A stretch of 64,000 nucleotides of DNA from Atrichornis clamosus (GCA_013400975.1 WBMZ01009467.1:29132-93131), one strand, 5' to 3'. Numbered from the stretch's first letter, positions 56,201 to 64,000 are shown. The notes: generated from the sequence alone by a model not told the origin. Program-made: numbers and translations.

Positions 56201-59200
56201 CCAGATCACCACACAATAATTAAATATTTGGCCAATAAAACTGAAACAATGGGGTTAGGATGACTCTGAAAGACTGGGACTGGCTTTCTTCAGGGGCACT
56301 CCCTGCTTGAAATGCTTGCCGGAGGGAGAGGAAAAAAATCCCAAACAGCCTCATACGCAGAAGCCCTTACTGGTGTCATGGAACATTTTTAGGAATGCAA
56401 ATGTATTAGCCTTATTTATTTCAGTAACTGCACATACAAGTGGCTGGACTATTATCTGAACTGTGCTGGCTGCAGGAGCAGTGCAATTACATGCCTGCTC
56501 CTACGCAATCACGCATTTGACATGCCACCTTAAGAATCAGAGTTTATATCCCACTGCAACAAACACGAGCAAAATACGTATCTTGGAGCTGTACTTTGGC
56601 TCCGTTCACACTGGAAAGTTACACCACTAAGATTATATTCCATAAAGGATTTACTAACTACCCTGTCTAATTAAAGTTGCACAACTCCTCCATTTTTCAG
56701 CACGTTAAAACCTTACCAAAGTAACCTTTGGCAAGACTTCTCTGTCCCTCTCACACACGACAGAAAAAGGGAAAGTGCTGTATTCTGTTCATCTGTTTGA
56801 GTCTCATTCTTAAAAAGTAATTTCCCAGAACAAAATGTCAGAGAAAGTAAGTTTTCTTCTGCACATTAAACACTCAATTTTTTTTCTCCAGCTTTCTTGA
56901 AAATCTCTGTAACTTCCATGCTTTAGAACACTTATATTAAATGAGAAAGAGAAACTGCATCTTTGACATAAAGGCATCATCACTGACACGTTCTGATACA
57001 TAGATGACACTGTTCAAGTGGAAAAAAATTCCTTCTTCATACACTGCAAGGAATTTGTGGACAAAGAGTTTAAGATTTTGCTTGTCCAAATCAGAGCTGG
57101 ACAAAAGCTTTCCTGTAATTATTTCACATGGTTCCTAACAGCCTACTGTCAAGAAAAATAACAAGAAAAGGTACAGAGAACAGAGACATAGCTCTCAGGT
57201 ATTCTTAATCATGTCCTTTCAGTAATGGAAAAGTAAGAAGACTAGCGTGAATAGATATGCTAAAAACAAAGACCCAGAAGAACCAGGAGGGATGAAAACA
57301 AATGCTAAAAATAGCAAACAGCCATAAGGAGTAATAGAACCCAGAATTTCTAAAACTTTGTTTGCCTTTGTCTGTTAGCACATTAGCTAATTCAGAAGCA
57401 TCCCAAACCCATTCCTGGACTTCAAAGTATAGAATTATACCTTTCTGTATAGGCATTCATCAGTAATTTCATCTTTACTATGCTTTGGTACGCTTGCAAT
57501 AGCTTTTGTATTATCCAGAGTAGCTGAAACAGGAGCACAGACTAACCTACTCTAAAAAAAAAAAACCAACCAAAAAAACCCCCCAAACAAACAAAAGAGG
57601 ACAAATAGCAACAAACAACAAAAACAACAGTATGTGCTTCTACTCTAAGTTTTGTGTCAGAAGGAGGTGGCTTTCTGAAAATAAAACTCAGAGAATATTT
57701 CAATATCTAATCTTTTGGATACCCTTTACAGTGAAATGATACAATAGAAAAATGAATTAAAAGCTTTACTGCTTTCGACACATTGCTGACATTAGATGAA
57801 CTACAAAGAAGCATGGTAATTACAACCCATGTCCCCAGAAGGAGATATGGGAATTTCCTGATGTGATTTCACGTGTTATCAGAAAAGGACAAGTGTCACT
57901 GTATAGCACTCTTTACAGACCCATCACATGCACAAAGAAGTTGACACGAAGTTCACTGCACACCTTCCCTCCTCTTACGCAAAGGCACAATGAGCCTTTG
58001 CTCAGAGGCCATGGTGGAAACAGCTCCAATGTCCTCAACTCTTTCAACTCTGACCTTTTCTTATCGAGACAGCTCAAAAATTACACACAAACTTCTTCTT
58101 ACAAGCAGCCAAATAAATTCAAAGATTCCTGCTTGATCTCAGTATAACCTACACATCAGGGAAAGTTTCATTTAACTCGGAGATTGCCTAGAAACTCAAC
58201 ACACTCCCACAGCACATACTAAAATTTACATGCGGTATGTTGCTACTCAAATCTACTGAGCCACATCAGGTATTTCTGCACATTCTAAGAAAATGTTAAC
58301 AAGAACAATTTTCCTTCTCCAGTTCACATACTGCCTGACCTCAAAAAGAGAAGTTGTTTCCCCATGCCTCTCCCTGCCCAGTCCTCATAGTACTGACCAG
58401 ACCCAAAACCAAAATACTGCCAGTGAAAAATCACACTGTAGGAACTGAGGAGGGTAGAACCAATGGCAGGGTTAGAGGCATAGCTAAGTCTCCTGAAATA
58501 ACACTGCCTGCCTTATTTGGGGCAAAAAATTTACTTTATCTCATCTGCTGTCCTCCAGCTCCTGCTGCACTTCCTGCCCGAGGAGAGTGGCCGACCTGTC
58601 ATGAGAAGCAGTGCAGACAGCAAATGTTGTCTGCACTGAGGAAGTGTTGTCACAGCAACTCCACCTGTATCTTTTACAGCTCTGGAAGACAAAAATATTT
58701 GCATTCTTAGAAAATTAGAGGAATTGAGGCTGTTGACTTATAAAATGGAAACAAGATTTTGAATTAGAAGGGAAAAAAAAAGTATGACTCCTGAAAAAAT
58801 TGTAGAGTGGTCACATCTTACTCATATATATAAATCAGCCAGTAGAAGTTAAATCACTTGGGAGGGGAGGAGAAGAGCGGGGACAATTAAGAATCAAAAC
58901 ATCAATCTCAGGTTTTTCTTTACTCAACTGAGCAACAAAGGAAGAGGAATGGGAAATTCTCCTCACTTGACAAAACCTGACAATTCTTACAAACACTGTT
59001 TAAAAGTCACCATCCTGGCTGACACGGAACAGTAATACCATAGGGTTATTTCACTTTTAACTAAGCACTGCATCATTACACTAGCAAGCATACTCACACC
59101 ACTAAGGGATTTTTGTGTGTGGTATCAGAGGTGTATTACTCTCTTCCACCCACCCACAGCCCACTGACCCATCCAACATTACTGCAAGACTGTGTGTGTT

Positions 59201-62200
59201 GGTAAGAGGCTGGAACAAAAGGTTCTGTCAAGGTGTCCTCTTTGCTGCTGGCGTATGAAATACTCCAGGCACAACTCTCAAGAAAACCCATGCCCAAGGA
59301 GCACACAACCCTGTGTAGCCCACGGTGCTCTGACAGAAGAGCTGATGTTTGCTGCAGACAGAGGACACTCACCCTCCACCAGCTCCTCCCCATCCGCAGC
59401 CAGAGGCACAGGCTGGGCACACAGCACCACTCCCTACAGTGGGACCGAGTGGAGCAGAACACCAGCATCGCACCACGGCTGCATTGCCAACTGATTGCTC
59501 TGCTGTGCTGGAGGCTCCTAACTGCAACGCTGCAACAACGCTATCACAGGCTCCTGCATTTACACATCAGGCAAGAAAACAGTTTGGCTGTGTGTAATTA
59601 AGCAAAGCAAGCTTCTCTCTAGCACTTCTATTTTTGGCGATTTGATTGCATACAGGGATATTACACTTAGCCTGCAATAGGCACTTGAACAAACAAGATC
59701 AAATCTATAAGATGGTTGCTTCAAAACTAGTTTTGTAGGTGAGCAAAAGGTCATCAGAAATTCACCACCACAGATATGCTGCATCTACCTCATATCTACT
59801 GCACTATTTAGTGCTATCTGGTGTACTCATATATTAAATGACAAATTATAGTACAGGGGAAAAAGGTACTTGCCAACAAAGGATCAAGCACTCTTGAGTT
59901 TGCTTTTTTTAGAACACATCTTCCAACAAATGCTGGAAAATATTTAGAAGTATGATCCAAAGGTGCCTTTCAAATCACACTAATATGCAGACTCCGAGTG
60001 CTCCGGCTGAACAGCTCCTACGAGAGCAATACATTTATCTAAAAAGCCTTACAAAGAAAAGACTCAGAAGAGTTAAAAGAAAGCGTTTTTGAAATCATAT
60101 AAAAATAAAATAACATTGCTAGACTGTCTGAATGCTCTTCATAAAAAGATACTCAGTTTTCATTTTTGTAAGGAACTATAGAGCTCAAGAGAACAACACA
60201 GATATTTATCATACTCTGCCCTTTAAAAATCAAAGTAAACCAATTATGCACAAGTTCTCTCTCATACTTGCATCTTAAGAACAGAAAGATTAGGGAAAGG
60301 ACAGTGCCCTTCACAATTCCTCTTCCCATTCCTTTCTTGATTTTGCTTATCCAGTTATATGCTATCTCTTTACGTAACATCAAGTGCATCTGCAAAGAGA
60401 AACACCTAAATTGACCAAAAAGCACAGATTAGAACTATCGATACAGACACAGATCATGTAATTTCTGTAACAACTCCTCTACTATTTTAACAAAAAAACC
60501 CAGATTTATGCAGAGGCAGGAAAGAAGGGCAAACCTAGTTCATGAGTTTTCCTCAGCTATTCCAGCTATATTCAATAAAATATACCAACAATTATGCAAC
60601 AGCAGCAAAGCCTGGAAGAATAAGCTAGCACTCACCATATTTTCTTCATTTAGTGTCGAGCTTTCTCCTACACATTACATATGAATTACAGGAGCAAAAA
60701 AAGTCTGCCCTGAATCTATTCTGCAGGCTGAGTTTAAGTTCCTATTATGAATGGTTTATGCCACTTCTTACCCAACAGATCACACCAGCTTGGGAAGGGA
60801 AAAAGTAAATAAACTAACAAACTAAAACCCACTTTCAACACAAATGAAGCAGATCACACTCTGCAATTAGAAGTGAACTTATTTACCTGGTATCCTCTTA
60901 AAGAAGAACAAACCGATCAAAAAACCCCTCGGCAACTACTCTGCTACTCAGAATAAAAACTTTTAATCTTTTCAATGAACCCATGCATACCTACCATCTT
61001 GTATTTACTTTTGCAAAGACAGAATATACTGAATAGTATCTTTGACTTAGTGTTTGGCACTTAAAACAGGAGAATTCCAGAGCAATGTCTCTTTCAGATG
61101 CACCCCTGCAAGTCTTGGACACCAACTGTAATAAAGCAGTATTTCAGTTCTGAATTAAGTTATGTCATACTCTACAAAAAACAGGGGACCTAGTGGCAGT
61201 CTTCTATAAATCTATTAATCTGAAAAAAGACACACAGATTACTCTGTCTACATACGTTGAAGCCAGAAAGACACACTTTCCCGGTTTGTTCTGCATGGGG
61301 TTGTGAGCACTGATGAGGTTGAAGAAAGCACAAAGAAATAAACTGTTCCTGCTAATTCGTAGCTTTCAGTATAAAACATGTTAACGTCTTCACGTCAAAT
61401 AAAATGCATTTAAACTAAAATTTCATACAAGCATTTGTTTCAAATCCTCCCCAAAAGCCATGCTTCATAGTGAAAAGCAAAAAGAAGGGCCTCCTTACCC
61501 ATACACCATCCCATAAAACGCTTCTGCGTAGCAGTTTGTAAATACTTCAAACAAATATACTAAGACATTTCAAGACTGTAAAACAAATTATTTCAAACTG
61601 TCAAGATACATCAGCAACACCAATCAACAGATGCTTCAGGAAGACTCTAAGATATGCAGATCATGCTAAGACCACCTTCCAAGCAATAGGCAAAAGAAAC
61701 CACACAGTTCTGCAGTCAGCAGTAAAACTGCCCTGAGGAAACTGCTTTCAGAAATTGACAACCATATTGTCATGGGACTGGCTTGAATTTTAACCAGCAT
61801 GTTCAATATACACAGTGGATCCTCGGGGTCATGCTGTATGACTTTAACATCACCATTATGTCCATGAACTTTCCCATTTCCAATTAATAATACACACGAC
61901 ACCTTGAAAGTCAATCCTTCCTTCTAGAAGGTCTTTGTGCTTTAAGACATAAAACAGACTTTTACAAGTGTACCTGCCACTGCAAACACTATGTGGACTT
62001 CTTTTAATGAGCAAATACAAACATATAAAAAGATTTTTAAATAGCATATCTGGATAAGCTTGAGCTGTACCAGGCAAGGCAATTTTGAAGCAGTGCAACG
62101 CTGCGATAGTTCTAGCCCGACAGATCAGAATCTAGCTTGCTGCTGCTTATGCTGCCACCATTTCCTTAAGAAGAATGGGAAGCTCACCTAGAGTATCCAT

Positions 62201-63519
62201 AGAAACTTTGTGCATCTTGGAAAGGCACACGACAGGGTACCAAAAGGCACATTATCACAGAGGCTTCAGCTCTTGTTGCCTAACAAAAAGAGCACTCCAT
62301 CTGGGTCAACACTGACTTTCTGACTAATCAGGAGTCTGACCAGACTCCAGAGCTGTGTGCTGCCATTCCTTGTTTTTCTTGTTTACATGGACAAGACCTG
62401 CAGATGCAGCCTGGCAGAAGAGAGGGAAAGAATTTTAGGAGGGCTGCTCATATTTTGCACTCAGATTAATTTCCTCCCTTTTCTAAGCACATACAAAGAA
62501 TTGATGGCTGTTTACTTGCACAAAGTGCAGCAGTCAGGATGAAAATCAGTGCATTCGAGGACAAGACCAGAGCCTTCCTTAATATTTCAGTTCAGTCCAT
62601 CACCTTGATGAGCCTATGAATACTAAACGAGCAAAAACAAGTTCAATAATAACCGCAAAGCAAGCATGCAGAGGGAAAAACCCTACAGATACTGTAATTA
62701 GCTCTGCTAACAGTAAATGAAGAGTCATACAGTTGAGAAATATTGTGTTTCACTATTTGAATGAAAGAGGTTCCCTCTGTCTCCCTCCATTCTGAGATGG
62801 CAGAAAAGACAGTCGCTGTGGCAAGGAATAAAAGACCTACTCTTCTGGCATGAACTTCATGTCAAACTTCTTAGCCTTGTCTCCTCATAGTTCTAAGGGG
62901 AGATGATTTAGAAACGCACGGGCTTAACAGAAGTTTAGCTCTACCAGCTACATGCACAGTACAAATCAACTCTCTTTTGAAGAGATGTATCTTTTTCACA
63001 TAACACTATAATAAAGTGATTGAGATACTCATGAAAAGTAATATTTCTCATTTTACTAAGACAAAGTAATGACTGCGAAACACTTAAAAGATATTAAGTT
63101 TCTAGCTATGATTTAAAAAACGTTTCAGCACACAGCATCTCAATCCAGAAACACATCTCTGTAAGAAACCTGAAAGAAAAACATCCCACATCACTACTAT
63201 ATTCAAATATTCCCCTACACATCCCCATATGAAAACACTCTTAACATATTAGTACGTTTTAAATTAATAAGACATTCTTACCTGTGTATCCTGCCCACCA
63301 GCCCCAGGAAGCCACCATAGCTAAAAGCCACTTAAATAACACTCCTTCGATATACCAGAAGCTTTTACTATCCAGTATTCGGAGAGGCTGCAGCATAATT
63401 AAATACAAGACGTAGGACGGAATAGCAACCAGGTTATTGGCGACCATAAAAGCGAACCTGAGGAGTGCTTTCAGGCAGGTATAGCCCACCCGCTGGGCCT
63501 GCTCTAGAGTCACGGCCAT
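8114..63519 (-). CDS. LPGAT1: LPGAT1 coding region, seven coding exons, 370 aa
   Basis: This is the complete coding sequence of an acyl-CoA:lysophospholipid acyltransferase of the PlsC/AGPAT superfamily. The enzyme sits in the endoplasmic reticulum membrane and re-acylates lysophosphatidylglycerol; later work also assigns it sn-1 acylation of lysophosphatidylethanolamine and lysophosphatidylcholine. The join is 63519-63282, 36818-36700, 31617-31522, 29402-29129, 20472-20346, 12318-12212, 8265-8114. All six introns are GT-AG and the phases agree throughout, giving 1113 nt. Hydrophobic stretches lie at residues about 18-45, 59-79 and 339-370. The catalytic HX4D motif NHQATGD is at residues 100-106 (H101, D106) and LFPEGGF is at 181-187. 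Length and alignment match the mammalian protein as I recall it without gaps, with conservative substitutions. The start codon has A at -3 and G at +4. I see no break, so the gene looks functional. The identification is very secure; exon ends are predicted from the sequence only. Confidence 0.96.
9338..9380. repeat. Poly(A) followed by CAAAACCAAAC-type tract
   Basis: A run of about 15 A is followed by repeated CAAA/CCAAA units. It is of the same style as other A-then-AC tracts in this window. Confidence 0.7.
10493..10543. repeat. (GAT)n/(AAT)n microsatellite
   Basis: A trinucleotide repeat that begins as GAT units with one GAC interruption and passes into AAT units with one TTAGT interruption, about 51 nt in all. 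Confidence 0.9.
11900..12090 (-). mobile_element. Degraded L3/CR1-like LINE 3' fragment, antisense
   Basis: The plus strand resembles the reverse of a LINE 3' region widespread in amniotes. Matching pieces are CATTAAATCCCGTGGCAGCA, AGTTTCACAGTTGAACTGTG and a later CACTAATTCTAACGTTGCCC. It is heavily diverged. I base this on recalled consensus wording, not on an alignment. Confidence 0.4.
12212..12318 (-). CDS. LPGAT1: LPGAT1 exon 7: residues 285-320
   Basis: The 107-nt exon lies between TTCTTTGGTAG and the donor ACAG/GTAGGA. It completes Arg285 and encodes the IFPVKDVP segment, the NWLYQRFIEKEDLL block and HFYETG, all recognisable from LPGAT1. In this family the segment lies on the cytosolic domain just before the C-terminal membrane region. 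It ends in phase 1 inside the Gly321 codon. Confidence 0.94.
16340..16680. other. CpG-rich patch inside an intron
   Basis: About 340 nt with clearly raised G+C and more than 20 CpG dinucleotides, while the DNA on both sides is AT-rich and CpG-poor. It could be a small intragenic CpG island, an alternative or antisense promoter, or a GC-rich inserted element. No splice-supported exon was found in it. Confidence 0.55.
18448..18640 (+). mobile_element. Degraded L3/CR1-like LINE 3' fragment
   Basis: The segment GGATATGAGCAAGCTCTGTA followed by AAATCATGGACA resembles the LINE 3' stretch that normally reads roughly 'ATATG..AAA..TATAAAATCATGA', then a region ending in CAGGACACAGGAAACTTC. Divergence is high and the right-hand limit is uncertain. 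Confidence 0.35.
20346..20472 (-). CDS. LPGAT1: LPGAT1 exon 6: residues 243-284
   Basis: The 127-nt exon lies between TTTTTGTTCCTAG/AG and CTACAG/GTAGG. Codon 243 is split (G/AG, Glu), and the exon ends two bases into the Arg285 codon. It encodes KSKGLQWVIDTTIAYPKG and then DIQTWILGYR and THVHYR, all conserved in LPGAT1. The first residues (E-G) differ from the mammalian L-D-S stretch, but the total length is the same, which supports this acceptor. Confidence 0.93.
21135..21206 (+). mobile_element. CR1 LINE 3' terminus
   Basis: The segment TTGTGGGTCCCTCCCAACTC followed by AGAATATTCTGTGATTCTG is the characteristic CR1 3' end, with the terminal ATTCTGTGATTCT octamer-type repeat. The 5' boundary is not clear; the preceding 130 nt may belong to it. 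Confidence 0.7.
21640..22095 (+). mobile_element. L3/CR1-like LINE 3' region, sense
   Basis: Landmarks of a widespread amniote LINE 3' region appear in order: CTCACCATCTCTCTCAATAC and AAGAAC, then AGAGCAAACAGAAAAATGAT, then GGGGAATCCCTTGCTAAAGG ATGT, then GGGTTCAAGAGGAAACTGAG, and near the end TTGGACTAGACAGATGTTTGG. The piece is old and interrupted but collinear over about 450 nt. The family name is from memory. Confidence 0.65.
23603..23953 (-). other. Unidentified protein-like open frame without ATG start
   Basis: The frame is open for about 116 codons on the minus strand, from a TAA just upstream of 23953 to the stop at 23603. The first two thirds are rich in Lys, Glu, Ser and Gln, with phrases such as KQFEKSKSSTYAESGKQTD and SDSQAEYFQQVLDMKD, which look like real disordered or coiled protein. 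There is no ATG near the beginning; the first Met codon is internal. I do not recognise the family. It may be a fragment of a retrocopy or a chance frame. Confidence 0.25.
29129..29402 (-). CDS. LPGAT1: LPGAT1 exon 5: FPEGG motif, residues 152-242
   Basis: The 274-nt exon starts after a CTTACAG acceptor and ends at AAAAG/GTAAAC. It encodes residues 152-242 plus one base. It holds the longest conserved block: RKWIVLFPEGGFLRKRRETS (residues 176-195), which includes the EGG acyltransferase motif III thought to bind the glycerol-phosphate head. The AFAKKNNLPFL and VTLPR elements follow. The C-terminal end of the exon (about residues 226-242) is more variable than the core, as expected for a surface linker. 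Confidence 0.95.
29403..31521 (-). other. LPGAT1: LPGAT1 intron between exons 4 and 5
   Basis: A 2119-nt GT-AG intron. I see nothing recognisable in it beyond short T-rich tracts such as the GGTTGGGTTTTTTTGG run near 29936. Confidence 0.85.
31522..31617 (-). CDS. LPGAT1: LPGAT1 exon 4: residues 120-151
   Basis: The 96-nt exon encodes exactly 32 codons between TTTCCAG/GTTGTCC and ACAG/GTAAAT. It contains the conserved blocks QMMWLMDHIFKYTNFG and HGDFFIRQ, typical of the LPGAT1/LCLAT branch of lysophospholipid acyltransferases. It is too short and too enclosed by stops to appear as a long open frame. I found it by translating between the splice sites. Both flanking phases are 0, so skipping it would keep the frame but remove the region between the two catalytic motifs. 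Confidence 0.94.
31618..36699 (-). other. LPGAT1: LPGAT1 intron between exons 3 and 4
   Basis: A 5082-nt GT-AG intron. It holds an A run at 35623-35635 and a T/G-rich tract at 35701-35752. No gene or clear mobile element was found. Confidence 0.85.
35701..35752. repeat. T-rich tract with GGT/GTTT interruptions
   Basis: A 52-nt stretch of T runs separated by AATTGGG, GTTTGG and GTTTG. It is low complexity. An A-rich run at 35623-35635 lies just upstream. Confidence 0.8.
36700..36818 (-). CDS. LPGAT1: LPGAT1 exon 3: catalytic HX4D motif, residues 80-119
   Basis: The 119-nt exon encodes residues 80-119. It carries the acyltransferase motif I, NHQATGD (H101 and D106), which forms the charge-relay pair in the PlsC family, then the conserved VCTLMMCLQDKG stretch. 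The acceptor is a T-rich tract ending TAGTAG, a tandem acceptor. I placed the boundary after the first AG because this gives V-V-E-W, equal in length to the mammalian V-M-E-W. The donor is GGCACG/GTAGGC and leaves phase 0. Confidence 0.93.
40978..41705 (-). mobile_element. CR1 LINE, 5'-truncated, minus strand
   Basis: Read on the plus strand this is a CR1 3' region in reverse: AACAGAATGCGTAAAGTTGG AAGGGACC at the element's 3' terminus, then TCTGGTCCAGAC, then CAGTAAAGAAATTGTTCCTC, TTGCCTCTTGTCCCATTGCT and CTCAGCCTGTCC. Further on are ATCATCTTTGTTGCCCTCCA CTGGACC and GATCACCTCCCTTGACCTGC TGGC. It covers the 3' UTR and the end of ORF2 (reverse-transcriptase C-terminal side). Divergence and small indels mean it is inactive. 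Confidence 0.9.
43607..44004 (-). pseudogene. Possible decayed retrocopy or unknown open frame with one shift
   Basis: On the minus strand an ATG at 44004 opens a frame whose first part includes VPPQLLEFIATVVMKAD and ends convincingly near 43840. The neighbouring frame (ATG at 43849, stop at 43607) then reads TVPIYLCGYEHCILYYSLEG, SWASNLDDQNYELWDFG and AFQAVLWERH. Together they suggest one ancestral protein with a single frameshift around 43830-43860. Upstream DNA is locally CpG-rich, as a copied 5' UTR might be. There is no poly(A) tail downstream, and I do not recognise the protein. This is an inference only. Confidence 0.3.
45985..46284 (+). mobile_element. Avian endogenous retrovirus LTR fragment (solo)
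   Basis: The sequence has the layout of the 3' part of an avian ERV LTR. It includes CTGAACACCCGCCTGCCCAG G, then TTCCTTGTTTTGCTTTGCTT GTG, a poly(A) signal ATTAAA at 46172-46177, CACTTTTACACTTTCGATTC TC, and the end GGGGTTAAACCATGACA, closing with CA. No gag, pol or env sequence is next to it, so it is a solo or truncated LTR. The left limit is uncertain. Confidence 0.75.
46172..46177 (+). terminator. LTR poly(A) signal ATTAAA
   Basis: The hexamer ATTAAA lies at the expected R-region position of the LTR described at 45985-46284 and is followed by pyrimidine-rich sequence. Confidence 0.5.
46285..46542 (+). mobile_element. CR1 LINE remnant with internal deletion, sense
   Basis: GTCCAACAAAGGGCCACTGA GATGAT matches the CR1 ORF2 end. 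Next, after a low-complexity stretch, comes the 3' part: CCAGGTTGCTCAATGAGGTT GTG, TCCTTGGAGCTATTCAAACC, GAGCAGGGGGTTCAACTATA TGATC and TCCTTTCCAACCTAAGCAAT TCTGG. About 250-300 nt of the usual CR1 sequence is missing between the two parts. It abuts the LTR directly. Confidence 0.85.
52509..52549. repeat. Poly(A) and (AAAT)n tract
   Basis: A run of 23 A, then G, then A7 and AAAT units. It could be the tail of an old retroposon on the plus strand, but I recognise no source sequence upstream. Confidence 0.85.
57554..57632. repeat. A/C-rich low-complexity tract
   Basis: A11, then CCAACC, A7, C6, and repeated AAAC/AACA units. It belongs to the same style of tract seen elsewhere in the window. 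Confidence 0.8.
58609..58638. other. Short perfect hairpin
   Basis: CAGTGCAGACA (58609-58619) is perfectly repeated in reverse complement as TGTCTGCACTG (58628-58638). An extra G-T pair leaves a 6-nt loop, CAAATG. At 11-12 bp the stem is too short for a typical microRNA precursor. Confidence 0.6.
59130..59560. other. G+C-richer intronic patch of unknown origin
   Basis: About 430 nt with higher G+C than its surroundings and open frames on both strands. Some short phrases repeat the amino-acid bias of GC-rich DNA, but no splice sites or protein family are evident. It may be an unrecognised old element. Confidence 0.3.
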
Positions 63520-63549
63520 GCTCTTCACAGCGGAGGGCTCGGGACCGTC
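63282..63549 (-). CDS. LPGAT1: LPGAT1 exon 2: 5' UTR end and residues 1-79
   Basis: The acceptor is CCCCACAG before 63549 and the donor is ACAG/GTAAG after 63282. The start codon is at 63519-63517, so the first 30 nt of the exon are 5' UTR. The exon encodes residues 1-79 plus one base of codon 80. These include the N-terminal membrane region (hydrophobic about 18-45), the LDSK(S)FWYIEG block and a second hydrophobic segment ending in the tryptophan-rich WGWWAGYT. The 30 nt before the start are in frame and have no stop. I chose the internal ATG because the mammalian protein begins there and its Kozak context is good. Confidence 0.93.
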
Positions 63550-63983
63550 CTGTGGGGAGAACAACAAGGTGGCACAGGTAGCGCTCTCCGAGCGGGGAGA
63601 GGGACAACAAGGTGGCACAGGTAGCGCTCCCCGAGCGGGGCGAGGCGCGGGTGTCCGCCGGCCCCGGCGCCAGCCCGCTCCCGCCTCCACCGTGAGTCAC
63701 CGGGAGAGGCTGCGACCCCCGCTGCAGGACGCGCACGAAGGCTGCGGCGCGACCCTCCGGCAGGCGCCGCCTCCCCTCCCGGGCTCCGGGGGACCCCAGC
63801 CCGCACTCCCGTCGGGGCACACACGCGTGGTCGCAGCGGTCCTCCATCTCCCCCTCCCCAAAAAGGCGGTGGACGCTACCGCGGCTGCCGGCGGCCTCTC
63901 CCTCGCCCCGGCGCAGCTGACAGGAGCCGGGGCCCGCGGGGCGGGCAGGGAGCGGGCGGCGGCGGCCCGGCCGCGGGACTCAC
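63550..63983 (-). other. LPGAT1: LPGAT1 intron 1
   Basis: A 434-nt GC-rich intron between the donor GGAG/GTGAGT (63983) and the acceptor TTCTCCCCACAG (ending 63550). It contains a 43-bp tandem duplication (63561-63646). A frame continuous with the LPGAT1 start is open from an upstream ATG at 63690. Confidence 0.6.
63561..63646. repeat. 43-bp tandem duplication in intron 1
   Basis: 63561-63603 and 63604-63646 are two adjacent copies of a unit that begins ACAACAAGGTGGCACAGGTA and ends in CGAGCGGGG(A/C)GAGG(G/C). Only a few bases differ (for example CTCTCC against CTCCCC), so the duplication is recent. Confidence 0.92.
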
Positions 63984-64000
63984 CTCCGGCGGGGCGGCGG
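63984..64000 (-). other. LPGAT1: LPGAT1 exon 1, non-coding, partial at window edge
   Basis: On the minus strand the sequence CCGGAG followed by GTGAGTCC at 63983 is a near-consensus splice donor in very GC-rich DNA. It is the natural partner of the acceptor at 63550. The exon runs off the right edge, so the transcription start is not visible. Mammalian LPGAT1 also has a non-coding first exon, which agrees with this model. Confidence 0.6.

Larger units (their letters stand above)
36819..63281 (-). other. LPGAT1: LPGAT1 long intron between exons 2 and 3
   Basis: A 26463-nt GT-AG intron, the longest in the gene. It contains the minus-strand CR1 at 40978-41705, a frameshifted protein-like stretch at 43607-44004, and an LTR plus CR1 remnant at 45985-46542. 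It also has a poly(A)/AAAT tract at 52509-52549, an A/C-rich tract at 57554-57632, a short hairpin at 58609-58638 and a G+C-richer patch at about 59130-59560. The remainder is unremarkable AT-rich sequence. Confidence 0.85.
63510..64000. promoter_or_regulatory. LPGAT1: CpG island at the LPGAT1 5' end
   Basis: From about 63510 to the window edge G+C rises sharply and CpG becomes frequent, in contrast to the AT-rich introns. It covers the start codon, all of intron 1 and the end of exon 1. Such an island marks the promoter of a broadly expressed gene. The transcription start itself is probably just beyond 64000. The minus- and plus-strand open frames in it are compositional artefacts. Confidence 0.85.

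Noticed and set aside
63434..63847. Long open frames in the CpG island
   Set aside because: They come from GC-rich composition with few stops and from the 43-bp duplication read in other frames. Only the frame joined to LPGAT1 is worth keeping as a hypothesis.
1..64000. CRISPR arrays, operons, bacterial or phage genes
   Set aside because: No regularly spaced repeats or prokaryotic gene layout. The split LPGAT1 gene, CR1 and LTR show this is avian-type nuclear DNA.

Overview
The window is vertebrate nuclear DNA, most likely from a bird. It is AT-rich and carries CR1-type LINE fragments in both orientations. One solitary LTR fragment has the terminal sequence style common in avian endogenous retroviruses. 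There is no bacterial gene organisation. Apart from one protein-coding gene and repeats, almost all of it is intron or flanking DNA.

The single gene I can establish is LPGAT1 (acyl-CoA:lysophosphatidylglycerol acyltransferase 1) on the minus strand. It runs from a CpG-rich 5' end at the right edge to a stop codon at 8114-8116. I rebuilt seven coding exons from splice signals and reading phase: 63282-63519, 36700-36818, 31522-31617, 29129-29402, 20346-20472, 12212-12318 and 8114-8265. They join in frame into 1113 nt, or 370 residues plus stop, the same length as the mammalian protein. The HX4D acyltransferase motif and the FPEGG block are intact. A non-coding first exon seems to end at 63984 and is cut by the window edge.

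Layout from left to right: 1-118 may be an exon of an unknown minus-strand neighbour. 119 to about 4470 is intergenic or distal 3' UTR, including a 4-N gap flanked by near-identical copies. About 4474-8113 is the likely LPGAT1 3' UTR. 8114-63549 holds the coding exons and six introns of 3.9, 8.0, 8.7, 2.1, 5.1 and 26.5 kb. 63550-63983 is a short CpG-rich first intron with a 43-bp tandem duplication.

The introns hold a CR1 copy at 40978-41705 (minus), an LTR joined directly to a CR1 remnant at 45985-46542, a CR1 3' end near 21135-21206, and three older L3/CR1-like 3' fragments. They also hold two unexplained protein-like minus-strand open frames (23603-23953 and 43607-44004). No tRNA, rRNA or CRISPR was found, and I see no strong case for a new molecular system. 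The best leads are a tandem NAGNAG splice acceptor in LPGAT1, a possible N-terminal extension through intron 1, and the two unidentified open frames.
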